Positions 1 to 10,259 of a stretch of DNA of 64,000 nucleotides are shown here, piece by piece (position 1 is the first letter of the stretch; every line of letters begins with the position of its first letter). The notes beneath the pieces are model-generated. The model saw only the letters and a list, made by a program, of their open reading frames with translations, searched no databases and had not been told where the DNA came from. Position numbers and translations under genes: made by a program. Source of the stretch: Macrostomum hystrix (lineage: Eukaryota > Platyhelminthes > Macrostomidae); the NCBI GenBank assembly GCA_950097015.1, contig CATNEN010000033.1:4035501-4099500 (forward strand), written 5' to 3'.

Positions 1-242
1 TAATTTCAGTTTGAGCTCATCATGGCCTGAGTGGTTATGAATAAATTAGCTTAGCACTGTGGCTAGATCAAGTACAGTGCAGCAGCAGCCTAACCTGTTC
101 TGTCCAGTTTATTGTCTTTACCCTCTCCGCGGAGGGACCCTCCAAGCGCACAGTACACTGTAGTTTAGGTGGGGTTATCACACAGAAATGCAGGCACACA
201 GGCAAGCCAGGCAAGTCTTGTCTGTTTAAAGCGGCAAAAAAC

Positions 243-292
243 TTCTATTAAATTCTGTTTCATTTCTGCCCACGCGAGAGTGAGATCTGCAG
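243..292 (+). promoter_or_regulatory. Putative 3' splice acceptor just before the lipin start codon
   Basis: A pyrimidine-biased stretch ends in CAG at 290-292, two bases before the ATG at 295. It could be the acceptor of a 5'UTR intron or of spliced-leader trans-splicing, which flatworms use. AG is frequent by chance, so this site alone is weak; it gains weight because several other genes here show the same arrangement. Confidence 0.4.
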
Positions 293-294
293 AC

Positions 295-3200
295 ATGAAC
301 GTGGTCGGAACGTTGCTTAGCAAGGTGGGCGGCTACTGGAACCCCAGCACACTGTCCGGCGCCATCGATGTGCTTGTGGTGGAGCAGCCAGATGGCAGCC
401 TGCTGGGCAGCCCGTTTCACGCCAGGTTCGGCAAGAGGGGCGTCCTGCGGCCCCGGGACAACGCCGTGAGGACAGACTGGACTATATGGGAATCTAACTA
501 GTTCGGAAACGTTTAACTTGGTTGATTGTCTAGCCATAGACTAAGGGAGGTCAGTCTATTAGGCTAGCGGAGGTCAGTCTATTAGCCTACAGGGGAGGTC
601 AGTCTGTTAGGCTAGCGGAGGTCAGTCTATTAGGCTAGCGGAGGTCAGTCTATTAGGCTAGCGGAGGTCAGTCTATTAGGCTAGCGGAGGTCAGTCCATT
701 AGGCTAGCGGAGGTCAGTCTATTAGCCTACAGGGGAGGTCAGTCTGTTAGGCTAGCGGAGGTCAGTCTATTAGGCTAGCGGAGATCAGTCTATTAGCCTA
801 CAGGGGAGGTCAGTCTGTTAGGCTAGCGGAGGTCAGTCCATTAGGCTAGCGGAGGTCAGTCTATTAGCCTACAGGGGAGGTCAGTCTGTTAGGCTAGCGG
901 AGGTCAGTCTATCAACCTACAGGGGAGGTCAGTCTGTTAGCCTACAGGGGATCAACCTGTTAGCCTACAGGGGTCAAGCTGTTCGCCTACAGGAGTCAAG
1001 CTGTTAGCCTACAGGAGTCAAGCTGTTAGCCTACAGGGGTCAAGCTGTTAGCCTACAGGGGTCAAGCTGTTAGCCTACAAGAGTCAAGCTGTTCGCCTAC
1101 AGGAGTCAAGCTGTTAGCCTACAGGAGTCAAGCTGTTAGCCTACAGGAGTCAAGCTGTTAGCCTACAGGAGTCAAGCTGTTAGCCTACAGGAGTCAAGCT
1201 GTTAGCCTACAGGGGTCAAGCTGTTAGCCTACAGGAGTCAAGCTGTTAGCCTACAGGGGTCAAGCTGTTAGCCTACAGGAGTCAAGCTGTTAGCCTACAG
1301 GGGTCAAGCTGTTAGCCTACAGAGGTCAAGCTGTTAGCCTACAGGAGTCAAGCTGTTAGCCTACAGGAGTCAAGCTGTTAGCCTACAGGAGTCAAGCTGT
1401 TAGCCTACAGGAGTCAAGCTGTTAGCCTACAGGGGTCAAGCTGTTAGCCTACAGGGGTCAAGCTGTTAGCCTACAGGGGTCAAGCTGTTAGCCTACAGGG
1501 GTCAAGCTGTTAGCCTACAGGGGTCAAGCTGTTAGCCTACAGGGGTCAAGCTGTTAGCCTACAGGAGTCAAGCTGTTAGCCTACAGGGGTCAAGCTGTTA
1601 GCCTACAAGAGACAAGCTGTTAGCCTACAGGAGTCAAGCTGTTAGCCTACAGGAGTCAAGCTGTTAGCCTACAGGGGTCAAGCTGTTAGCCTACAGGGGT
1701 CAAGCTGTTAGCCTACAGGAGTCAAGCTGTTAGCCTACAGGAGTCAAGCTGTTAGCCTACAGGGGTCAAGCTGTTAGCCTACAGGGGTCAAGCTGTTAGC
1801 CTACAGGAGTCAAGCTGTTAGCCTACAGGGGTCAAGCTGTTAGCTATCACAGCCCGACAATCCCGCAATGCCAGGTGGAACTGTTCGTGAACAATGAGCC
1901 GGTCTCCGGTCTGTCGGCTCGCCTCGGTTCAGCCGGAGAAGTGATATTCAACAGTCAGCCCTTGCCGCCCGCTCCAACTGACTCTTCTGAGCTTCTGGCC
2001 ATAGACTATGACGAATGGGTGCACATCTCGACTGAGTCGGTTGGGGAGGCAGCCGCTCTGGGCACAATAGACTCCGGACACTTCAGCGAGCCGGACTCCG
2101 CGGGAGCCGCCGGAGGCCGCCCGGCTGGCCGGTCCCGCTGGTTCGATTGGCGCTGGGGTCGCCTGCCCAGACAGCCGCCGCCACCGGCTGCCTCGACGTC
2201 ATCACTGCTATCTGTGTCAACGCCAGCGTCACCTTCGGCTTCCAGCTCGTCTCTGAAGTCCCAGGATGATGCCATCAGCTGCTTCGATGCTGATGGTGCG
2301 AATCTACTCATTGACCACCTCCCTGAAATTCTCACTGACCTCCCCTGACATCCCCACTGACCTCCCCTGATATTCTCACTGACCTACACTGACATCCCCA
2401 CTGACCTCCCCTGACATGAATCCTAACTCGGACTCCGTCAAAGCACGCGTAAAGCCCTACATCGCGCATCCCTAATTCAGCAGGCAAGCAAAGCGGCTCA
2501 GTTCGGCTCAGCTCAGAGCAGCTCGGCCGGCTCAGACTCCGCCCAGGGCACAACACCCTGCGCTACGAAGTGACCACCAAGTACCAGGGCACCGCCTGCT
2601 GCGCCTGCTCCGTGTTCCTCTGGCGGCACGACGACCGAATCGTCATCTCCGACATCGATGGCACTATCACCCGGTCGGACTTGCTGGGACAGCTGCTGCC
2701 CATGGTGGGCAAGGACTGGATACAGCCCACTGTGGCCCGCCTGTTCTCAGCAGTCAGCCGCAACGGCTACAAATTCTTGTTCCTGTCCTCCAGGGGCCTG
2801 GGCCAGTCAGATGCTACCAGAAAGTTTTTGGACGGCATCAAACAGGAAGAACTGCAGCTGCCCGAGGGCCCCGTGCTGCTGTCCCCGGCGACCCTCCTGG
2901 CCGCCTTCCACCGTGAGGTCATCGCCAGACGGCCGCAGGACTTCAAGGTGGGGATCTGAGGATCTGAGGTGATGCTACGAAGGGATGTTTGGAGAAGGAT
3001 CTGGGGATCAGGGATGGCTGGAGAAGGATCTGGGGATCAGGGATTGTTGGAGAAGGATCTGGGGATCAGGGATGGTTTGGGAAGGATCTGGGGATCATGG
3101 ATGGCTTAAGAAGGATCTGGGGATCAGGGATGGTTTAAGAAGGATCTGGGGATCAGGGATGGTTTGAGAAGGATCTGGGGATCAGGGGAATCATGTGACG

Positions 3201-3688
3201 GGGAATTTAAGCTTGTACGTCGAAAAGCTTTAATCAGAGACCATCCCCCGTTTCAGATCTCATGCCTTAGCGACATTCGCGCCCTCTTCCGGGCGTCCGC
3301 ACCTGGCAGCCCGTTCTGGGCCGGTTTCGGCAATCGGGCAACCGACGCAGACACCTATGCCTTCGTTGGCATCCCGCCGGAGCGCTGCTTCACCGTCAAC
3401 TCGCGCGGCCAACTGCTCGGCGGCAGCCGCTGCCACCCCGACAGCAAATGCGGTTTGGCGACCTCCTACCAGGCGCTAGTCGACATGGTCGATCATATCT
3501 TTCCAGCGAGGCCTTGGTCAAATATATTAGAGATGGGAGAATATGGGAAAGCGGATGTGTACTCTGATGCCACTTCTGATGCGATCGCGGATGTGGTGGA
3601 CAGCCCCATCGATGCTGCCAAAAGGCGGCGGCGCTCTTCATCAACGCTGCAAGCTGTCTGCATCAGCGAAGTCAACTTCTATGCATAG
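295..3688 (+). CDS. LPIN: Lipin-type phosphatidate phosphatase, compact form
   Basis: Lipins are Mg2+-dependent phosphatidate phosphatases that make diacylglycerol at the ER; some also act in the nucleus. Read as four exons, 295-465, 1875-2295, 2481-2947 and 3257-3688, with matching phases (0, 1, 0) and GT-AG borders, giving 496 residues. Residues 1 to about 90 match the N-terminal lipin domain ([19 protein letters not shown], then [19 protein letters not shown] joined to [12 protein letters not shown]). Exons 3-4 hold the catalytic LNS2 domain with the haloacid-dehalogenase motif DIDGT at 255-259, then [15 protein letters not shown] and VDHIFP. Animal lipins are usually 850-950 residues, so the central linker is much shortened here. 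A basic KRRRR cluster lies near the C-terminus. All three introns carry minisatellites. The start at 295 is chosen because it begins the conserved domain. Confidence 0.9.
541..960 (+). repeat. Minisatellite, 23/25-bp units, lipin intron 1
   Basis: Two interleaved variants share GGAGGTCAGTCT; one continues with TAGGCTAGC and the other with TAGCCTACAGGG. The second variant grades into the neighbouring 22-bp array, so the two arrays look related by stepwise divergence. Confidence 0.95.
951..1845 (+). repeat. Minisatellite, 22-bp unit, lipin intron 1
   Basis: About 40 head-to-tail copies of a 22-bp unit containing GTTAGCCTACAGG and GTCAAGCT, with a recurrent A/G variant (CAGGAGTC versus CAGGGGTC). 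It ends about 30 bp before the exon 2 acceptor. Confidence 0.97.
2328..2418 (+). repeat. Short tandem repeat filling part of lipin intron 2
   Basis: Degenerate copies of CACTGACCTCCCCTGACAT follow the exon 2 donor at 2296. The whole intron is 185 bp, so about half of it is repeat. Confidence 0.85.
2985..3190 (+). repeat. Minisatellite, 28-30-bp unit, lipin intron 3
   Basis: About seven copies of a unit built on AAGGATCTGGGGATCAGGGA, between the donor at 2948 and the acceptor before 3257. Confidence 0.92.
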
Positions 3689-3782
3689 CAAAACTTCTAT
3701 GCTTTTTGTGACTCAGCTGTTGTCCGGTTCACACCTTAATTAAAGGGATCTATGATACCTGTGATGCTGATAGCTGTGTGTA

Positions 3783-3788
3783 AATAAA
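3783..3788 (+). terminator. Poly(A) signal AATAAA for lipin
   Basis: Canonical AATAAA 95 bp after the lipin stop codon at 3686-3688. The convergent exonuclease gene has its own signal about 140 bp further on, so the two transcripts end close together. Confidence 0.65.
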
Positions 3789-3923
3789 ATACCTATTAAA
3801 AATATTTAAAATAAAATGAAATGAGCTCAAATTCTCAAAAAATTGATTAATTATTTTTAACCACACATGATTCTTCTTTTGCAAGAAATTAGTTATTGTA
3901 ATGCACATTGCACACAAACAAAC

Positions 3924-3929
3924 TTTATT
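3924..3929 (-). terminator. Poly(A) signal for the ERI3-like gene
   Basis: TTTATT on the plus strand is AATAAA on the minus strand, about 365 bp downstream of the exonuclease stop codon. The implied 3'UTR contains a G-rich repeat and a purine tract as seen on the plus strand. Confidence 0.5.
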
Positions 3930-3984
3930 TTTATACAAAGATATACACAAAATTATAGTTCTTTCTTGTGGATTTAGACATAGA

Positions 3985-4115
3985 ACCGGAGGTTGGGGTG
4001 GGTGAGCTGGGGGCAGGGAATCGGAGGATGGGGTGGGTGAGCTGGGGGCAGGGAATCGGAGCATGGGGTGGGTGAGCTGGGGGCAGGAATCGGAGGATGG
4101 TGTGGGAGAGCTGGG
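3985..4115 (+). repeat. G-rich tandem repeat, about 35-bp unit
   Basis: Three to four copies built on GGGTGGGTGAGCTGGGGGCA and GGAATCGGAG, in the probable 3'UTR of the minus-strand exonuclease gene. Confidence 0.88.
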
Positions 4116-4126
4116 GGCAGGGAAGA

Positions 4127-4203
4127 AAAATTTAAAAGAAAGAAAAAGAAAAAGAAAGAAAAGAAAAGAAAAAGAAAGAAAGAAAAAAAAGAAAAAAGGC
4201 TTC
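4127..4203 (+). repeat. Polypurine (A/G) tract
   Basis: About 75 bases of almost pure A and G (runs of AAAGAAAG) on the plus strand; the minus-strand transcript would carry a polypyrimidine tract in its 3'UTR. Confidence 0.9.
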
Positions 4204-4293
4204 GGGAGAAAATAATCGCAGCAAATCGCGCTATATATAATTATAGGCAATGTGAGGAGTTTGAGCTGTATCGTGAAGCCATCGATACAGCCC

Positions 4294-5802
4294 TCAAGCC
4301 TGACTTTTGGCCTCTCCCGGGGCTGGTCGGAACGCGCCCGTGACATCGGGCACGGCACCCCGAATTATGAGCTCCCGGAGGATGTTGGCAATATTGCGCA
4401 CATCGTCAATGCCCGAATGATGCCGGCCTTCGTGCTTTAGGTTGAGCAGCCGGAGCATCTCCATCATGTCCTGCCGGGGGTACCGCCCGATAACGTTGCT
4501 AAACACTCGCTTGATATTGATCCAGCGGGTCATGTACAGCGGCAAAGGGATGTTGAAGAAGGCGCACTGGCTGGGCAGCCTGGGTGTTGGGAGCAGGAAT
4601 AGCATGCATGGATTCTGATTGCTCAGACAACTAAATGCGCTCCCATCGTTCAGGTCGGCCAACAGGCCTCCGATTCTTCAGGTCAAAAAACCACCCTCCG
4701 ATTCTTCAGGCCAATCAACCACCCTCCGATTCTTCAGGCCGATCAACCACCCTCCGATTCTTTAGGCCGATCAACCACCCTCCGATTCTTCAGGCCAATC
4801 AACAACCCTTCGATTCTTCAGGCCAAACAACCCCTCCGATTCTTCAGGCCAAACAACCACCCTCCGATTCTTCAGGCCAAACAACCACCCTCCGATTCTT
4901 CAGGCCAAACAACCACCCACCGATTCTTCAGGCCAATCAACCACCCTCCGATTCTTCAGGCCAATCAACCACCCTCCGATTCTTCAGGCCAAACAACCAA
5001 CCTCCGATTCTTCAGGCCAAACAACCACCCTCCGATTCTTTAGGCCAAACAACCACCCTCCGATTCTTCAGGCCAAACAACCACCTTCCGATTCTTCAGG
5101 CCAAACATATTTCTCCTGCGTTGACCTTTTGTATGTCACTGTGCGCAGCCATCTGAACAAGTAATACTCACATAACATTCAGATCCCAGTCTCCACAAGT
5201 GACGAATGCCGAGGTCACATTGGGTTCAAGCAGGCTCTCTTGCCTCATCCAGGCGTGAAAGTCCTGAATTATTATTTAACACAAAGACTTTAATAACTGA
5301 TCGTCTAAGGAAATAATGCCTTGAAATTCAAGTTAAAAGACCTCAACTTCACCTGCAGCACCTCCTCCAGGTGTGGCTGGTTGTCCACCATCTCTTGAAT
5401 GATGCCTGTTAGCTGTGGGGATTTGAGCATTAAATTAAACACTGACTAGTACTGTTGCCATGAGTTTTCGATTCGAGCATTCAAGCAATGTTGTCTAGCT
5501 ACCTTTGTACAGAAGCTAGTCAGTTCCTTGTTCACCCTGGGCTGAACATATTTGTGAAAAACACTTTCAGTAGCCAGAGTCTTTGCATTGACCTTCAGCA
5601 CCGGAAATTCAATAATCTCTTGGGGATGTATTTTGGCGCCTTCCTTGCAGGTTGCTTCAAAATCCAGGACAAGAAAGTAGTCAAACTTCTGCGTTGGAAT
5701 CAGGCTGGTTGCATCAAATTTGAAGCCAGATTTAGTGGCAGCAGAAGCCATTGGTGAAATTAGTTTTGCTGCCTGTCCAAGTCTGCAGCCAGCTGCGAAC
5801 AT
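4294..5802 (-). CDS. ERI3: ERI3-like DEDDh 3'-5' exoribonuclease
   Basis: Member of the ERI1/ERI2/ERI3 exonuclease family, which trims 3' ends of small or structured RNAs. Four exons on the minus strand, 5802-5503, 5412-5353, 5263-5172 and 4579-4294, join with phases 0, 0 and 2 to give 245 residues. Catalytic blocks are visible: Exo I LDFEAT (D47, E49), Exo II CGDWDL (D145) and Exo III HHSGIDD (about 205-210). Other family signatures are HPQEIIEFPVLKVN, YVQPRVN and LTGIIQEMVDNQP. The text between Exo II and III (QWINL-like RWINIKRVF, then HSGIDDVRNIANI) is closer to ERI3 than ERI1, and no SAP domain is present. A second in-frame ATG at 5751 (MASAATKSGF) could be the true start. Intron 3 is mostly minisatellite. 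Confidence 0.9.
4669..5105 (+). repeat. Minisatellite, 28-bp unit, ERI3-like intron 3
   Basis: About 16 copies of a unit containing CCGATTCTTCAGGCCAA followed by CAACCACCCT. It occupies most of the 592-bp intron between 5171 and 4580. Confidence 0.96.
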
Positions 5803-7176
5803 GTGGCTCTAGGCTTACACTCGACTAGTTTTAAAGATGTGGTCCTAGCTAGTAATAAGTATAAGCTGCAATTCGAAATTATTTGAAGTAAAATATTGAT
5901 CAGGTGGCTAGAGTCATACAACATTTTGCATCATCTTTAAAGTAGGTTAGCAACAGCTACTTTGTAATTTATTTGAATTATATATTATCATACACAACCA
6001 AACTTAAGCTAGATAAAAAGCCTATCTAACTTGAATTCTATTGTTAGAAATGTTTAACCAGGACTAAAAATGTATAGATATGTCTCAAATTCAAATTATT
6101 AAAATCATTTTTAGCTAGCCATTGTGTGAATAGCTAGCTAGTTCATTGCCATTTTAAGGAAGGCCTAAGTAAATTTACTTGGTTATGTATGGTATTAATT
6201 GAATAGCTGTTGTTGATAGCAACTTTTAATTATTATAAAATTATAATTATAATTTATAATTAAAATTATAATGAAACAAATATATGAAATCATAAATAAC
6301 ATTATGAAAGCAGATAGCTAAAGCAAAAAATATAAAAAACAAAGCCTAGTGATCATTGAAAGCATGTCCTTTGTCCCAAGCTAGCCTAAAACAACAAAAA
6401 TTAACTGGCTAGCTAAGTAAATTCAAGTAATAGTTATAAAGCATTCTTTTCACCTGTTCTTTCTTCTCCACAAACAAATAAATGGGTACCTGCACAGTTG
6501 TACTTGGCTTGCTATATCAAGATATATAGATGAGGTACATAGGTCCATGGTTTATTTATAAGAAACGTACACATAACCCACGGCTGAAGATGTATGTAAC
6601 TAGCTAATGGAGTAATAACGTAAGTCAAATAGTTTATTTTCGCAATTTTAAACCACACTCACAGTCACAGACCACAGACCACAGTTACAAGACAAATAGA
6701 AAATTGATGTATATAACTATCTATTTAACAAACCAACAAGCGGTTTTATCCGATTAATTTTCCATGGGGAAGATAGTCTGCAAAGTGAATTGCACAATGC
6801 AACGCCATCTTGTTGCATTGCATCGTATGATGCAATAACTTTTATAACAATCTCGAGATTTACTTGGAAAGTTAGAGTTTTGAAATAGTGCCAAGACACG
6901 CGCTTGTGTTTCTTGTAAGTAAAATATTACGACGAGAAAAAAGAACAAACTGCTAATTTTTTAATGCTTTCAAGGGCACGTTTTAAATCCTAATGTGCGA
7001 CAATAAAAGCCACACCGTTGTCAGGGACTTCCAGCACAGAATTGTCCATGTGGAATCCCAGAACGAGTTAGCACAGCAACTCACTCTAACGCGTCAGCTG
7101 ACTATCGATCTAGCGTCTAGATCTCAACGTTGAACAGTAGGACGGTCTATCTCGATCATCGTAAGACTACAGGCGG
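5803..7176. other. AT-rich spacer, no gene seen
   Basis: Low-GC sequence with many short TAGCTAGC-like words and an AT-only stretch around 6225-6285. I see no exon chain, RNA gene or repeat array. Confidence 0.6.
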
Positions 7177-8118
7177 TCAGATAGAGCCTGCTGCATGAGG
7201 CCTGCTGCAGCTACAGACTTTACAGGATGAAATGCAGCCCAGCCCGAGCAGCTCCTTGGCCCCACAGAGTTTCAGGAACCGACTGCTGTGGTAGACGAAC
7301 TGGAACTGCTGACAAAACGTTGTGATTAATGACTCCATGCTGGGATGTCCTAGCTGAATGCATTATTATTTTTTAGAGGAGCTGAGCATTGCTTTTGTAC
7401 ATTCCAGTCCGTTTGTATGTCCAGAAAAAGAAATTGATTTCATCACTAGAAAAAAACAAATATCTATATAGCTAGCTAAAAACTTGAGACGGTTGCATCA
7501 AAGTGTTGGTTTGTATAGATCAGACATCAGATTTTCATGCTCAAACGCCATTTTCCATGTCAGAGGCGCAAGGGATATTCCAAAAGTTCCCAGAATTCGT
7601 CTATGTCCTATCTTTGCTCGCATTAGGCAGCCAATTCATAGAAATCGGCTCTGCGGTAGGATCTGCGAGGGCAACGCAAGCTTATTGGTGGCATTCATCG
7701 CATTAAGTGAAAACCATAAAGCGTATTTTTTAGCATCATTTTTTTGCCAGAATCAAACGATCCTCGATGCAACGCCTCTATAAGCGCCACTGAATTGAAT
7801 TATATTTCAATGCTGACCCTTCAATTCCTTTCACCTGCAGACGTAAAGACACGCTCATCGCGCCCCACAATGTCAGAAAGGCCATGAACCCAGTTTAATC
7901 TGCATCTTCGCAGATATAATGGTCGGTTGGTAGTAAAAATTTTACTTTCCTATTCGGCGACGCGCAGAACATAAAACTTTCCCGAATATTCTCTGGGAGC
8001 TTTGGTTCTGTAAATTTCTATTTACGCCCATTCCTAAAAAGGACTGGGTTAGCTGTGTATACTTACCATCGAAGCGGGATCAATAAAAAGCTGCACAGGC
8101 GGAAGCCCATTAGAAGGA
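7177..8118 (-). other. Possible minus-strand spliced exon pair opposite the HSP promoter
   Basis: A minus-strand segment 8118-8067 is bounded by CTCTAACCTCAG and a perfect consensus donor ATG|GTAAGTAT. A second segment, 7308-7177, follows an acceptor-like TTTTGTCAG and reads QFQFVYHSSRFLKLCG and onward to a stop at 7179-7177. The two join in phase 0 in the frame reading NGLPPVQLFIDPASM. I recognise no family. It may be the 3' end of a minus-strand gene whose upstream exons lie antisense to the small HSP, or a chance assembly. Confidence 0.25.
7979..7991 (+). promoter_or_regulatory. Heat-shock element upstream of the small HSP
   Basis: TTCCCGAATATTC is a perfect three-unit heat-shock element (TTC-2-GAA-2-TTC), the binding site for trimeric HSF. 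It lies 275 bp before the chosen start codon at 8266. No clear TATA box is placed with certainty. Confidence 0.7.
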
Positions 8119-8265
8119 CTGAGGTTAGAGATGTGCGCAGCGGATGGACGGGGGGCGGAGGTTGGGGAGGTTGCGCAGTGGAAGATGAAAGTCTTGAAAA
8201 GTGCTTGGCCACCAGAAATGGGTGAAATCATCAGCATCCCAAATCCAGAAGCAACTCCAGCAGCC

Positions 8266-9557
8266 ATGTCGTGGATGACTCCAGGCAATGTGTTCCGCCC
8301 GTTCTCCAGCTCCTCCGACTGGCCCTTCCGTTCAATGTTCGACGACTTCGATGTCGACGAATTCTTCAACAGCGGCCGCATTGGCACCGGGGGCAGCTTG
8401 TTCTCCGATCGGGTGAAACCGCTAGACCGGCTGAGAAGACGTCGCTACCAGCAGCAGGACGCAGCGAGCGACTTCGGAAGGCAGCCGGCTAGCCCATTTG
8501 GGGTGAGTATTCACTGGCGCGAAACCTGCATGGCCATCTCATCATCTGCAGTTCATAACCCGCTGATTTCCGCTTCAAGGCTGGAGGCACGTCACACAGC
8601 TGGTATTCGCGGGCCTCGGACACTACCACAGCGACAACGAGCGGCGGAGCAGCTTCAGCCGCCTCAGGTGTCACAGCCACGACAGCTGCCACCGCCTCAG
8701 CAGGGGCTTCGCAGTCGTCGGCAACCACTGTGGGCGCAGTCAGGACCGATTCGCCGCATCTGAAGAGCTGGACCACAGCCATCGATCTAGTTGGCTTCCG
8801 GCCGGAGGAAATCGTAGTAAAATGTGATGGCGACAAGCTGCGCATTCGGGCGCGTCGCGAGGAGGGCGAAGACTTGAACGAGGTGCGGCGAACGCTCATC
8901 ATCCCGGCCGAGGTTGACGCCGAGAAAGTTTCAACCATTCTCACGATGGAGGGCGCGCTGGTGGTAAAGGCTCCGCTATTGCAGGTCTCGCAGCACCAGC
9001 GAGGCTCCTCCGACGCCACTGGAACGGTACAGGGGGGCGGTGGCGATGCGGACACCTTGAGCTGCTGCAGCCAGCAGGACCTCAGCTGGGACGATGTCCG
9101 CAGTCTAGTCCGCGGTCCTGGCATTCCGCCGCTTAACTGCCTGGTGTCGGCCCGGAGTGCTACCGGCAGCGACGGAGCCGTCGAAAATGGAGACAAGGTG
9201 TTCCGCGCGGAGATCCTCGTTCGCGAATTTCACCCGCAGGAGATCAAGGTTCGCCAGAAGGGCGATCAGGTCTACGTGGAGGCGGAGAGCCGGCAGGAGC
9301 GGGAGGGCCAGACGGAGCTGCGGCGGATGGAGCGCAGCTTCACGCTGCCGCGCGGAGTCGATGTGGAGAATCTAGTAAGCCGCCTGACCGAGGACGGCAG
9401 GCTGCTGCTGGAGGCGTCGTTCCAGGCAGCGGAGGCGGACTCGGCTGGCGGGCGCCACGTTCCTATCGAGGGCGTGCAGCAGCAGCAGACGGCAGCGGAG
9501 TCGCCGACAGGCGGAGTCGAGGGAATTTCCAACAGGCTGGAGTGCAGCAAGCTGTGA
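8266..9557 (+). CDS. Small heat shock protein with two alpha-crystallin domains
   Basis: ATP-independent chaperone that holds unfolded proteins. Two exons, 8266-8502 and 8580-9557, join in phase 0 to give 404 residues. The first alpha-crystallin domain spans about 139-215 (WTTAIDLVGFRPEEIVVK, then GALVVKAPL); the second spans about 284-360 (FRAEILVREFHPQEIKVRQ, then GRLLLEASF). The N-terminal part has the WPFRSMFDDFD segment typical of sHSPs and an Ala/Thr/Ser-rich linker at 85-130. Tandem crystallin domains are characteristic of flatworm sHSPs. CAG directly precedes the ATG by two bases. The frame is open upstream, so ATGs at 8185 or 8131 remain possible starts. A heat-shock element lies upstream. 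No gene symbol is given because orthology is unclear. Confidence 0.9.
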
Positions 9558-10259
9558 AGCTACTCGCTCAATGAGTTTCGGAAACCATGGAGCGACTTGA
9601 AAACTTTGAAACAATTTATACAGGATGTGGGAAGCGAAGTTTCATTTTCGTAAACTGTCGTGACCTTAGCAGTTTTGCATGCTCCGTTAAATACCTGAGT
9701 TATTTTTTAGGCTAATCGAGCAGAAATTATACTCAAATGTGGCTAATTGGTTTCGCCTTGTTTAGATAAAGAATGTGTTCGATTTGCATGATACAGTTGC
9801 ATGCCGAAGTGATGTGTGCTAAAAGTATTTGCGTTCATAGCAATAGCACTGCTTTAAATCCATTTATAGGTATTCGATTTTATAAACCTAATTTAGTTTT
9901 TCGTCATGCTACTCAGATAAATACACTGTACACAGGTCTGTTCAAGTCAGCAACATTACAACTAAGCTACGAGCTGACTTTCGTTGACAAAGTGCGCACA
10001 TTGACACTCGACTAACAAGACTTCAGAGATTTTATTCTCGTGGTAAAAAAACAAAGAGCAAACTGCTCTCATGCAACACAAGTTGCGAAAGCGCCAAGAA
10101 AACGCTTTATTTTCTGGCATTGGCCCCTAAAAAGGTTTCAAATATTTCACAAAAAGAGAACAGAAAAGAGGCAGTCATTTTTCTTTGTCATTCGATTGGA
10201 GCCACTTGACGTTTGAGATAAAAACGGCGACTTCAGATTGGTACATTAGTCTCGTAAAG
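9558..10259. other. Convergent intergenic region
   Basis: The small HSP and the minus-strand unknown gene end towards each other here. Minus-strand AATAAA signals are readable at 10111-10106 and 10036-10031. No clear plus-strand AATAAA is seen; GATAAA-type variants occur near 9763 and 9917. No other gene is seen. Confidence 0.5.

Noticed and set aside
541-1845. CRISPR-like regular repeats
   Set aside because: Units are contiguous with no unique spacers, and the DNA is eukaryotic; these are minisatellites.
8059-8067. ATACTTACC on the plus strand, identical to the 5' end of U1 snRNA
   Set aside because: No U1 stem-loops or Sm site follow. The match arises because a minus-strand consensus splice donor is complementary to U1.
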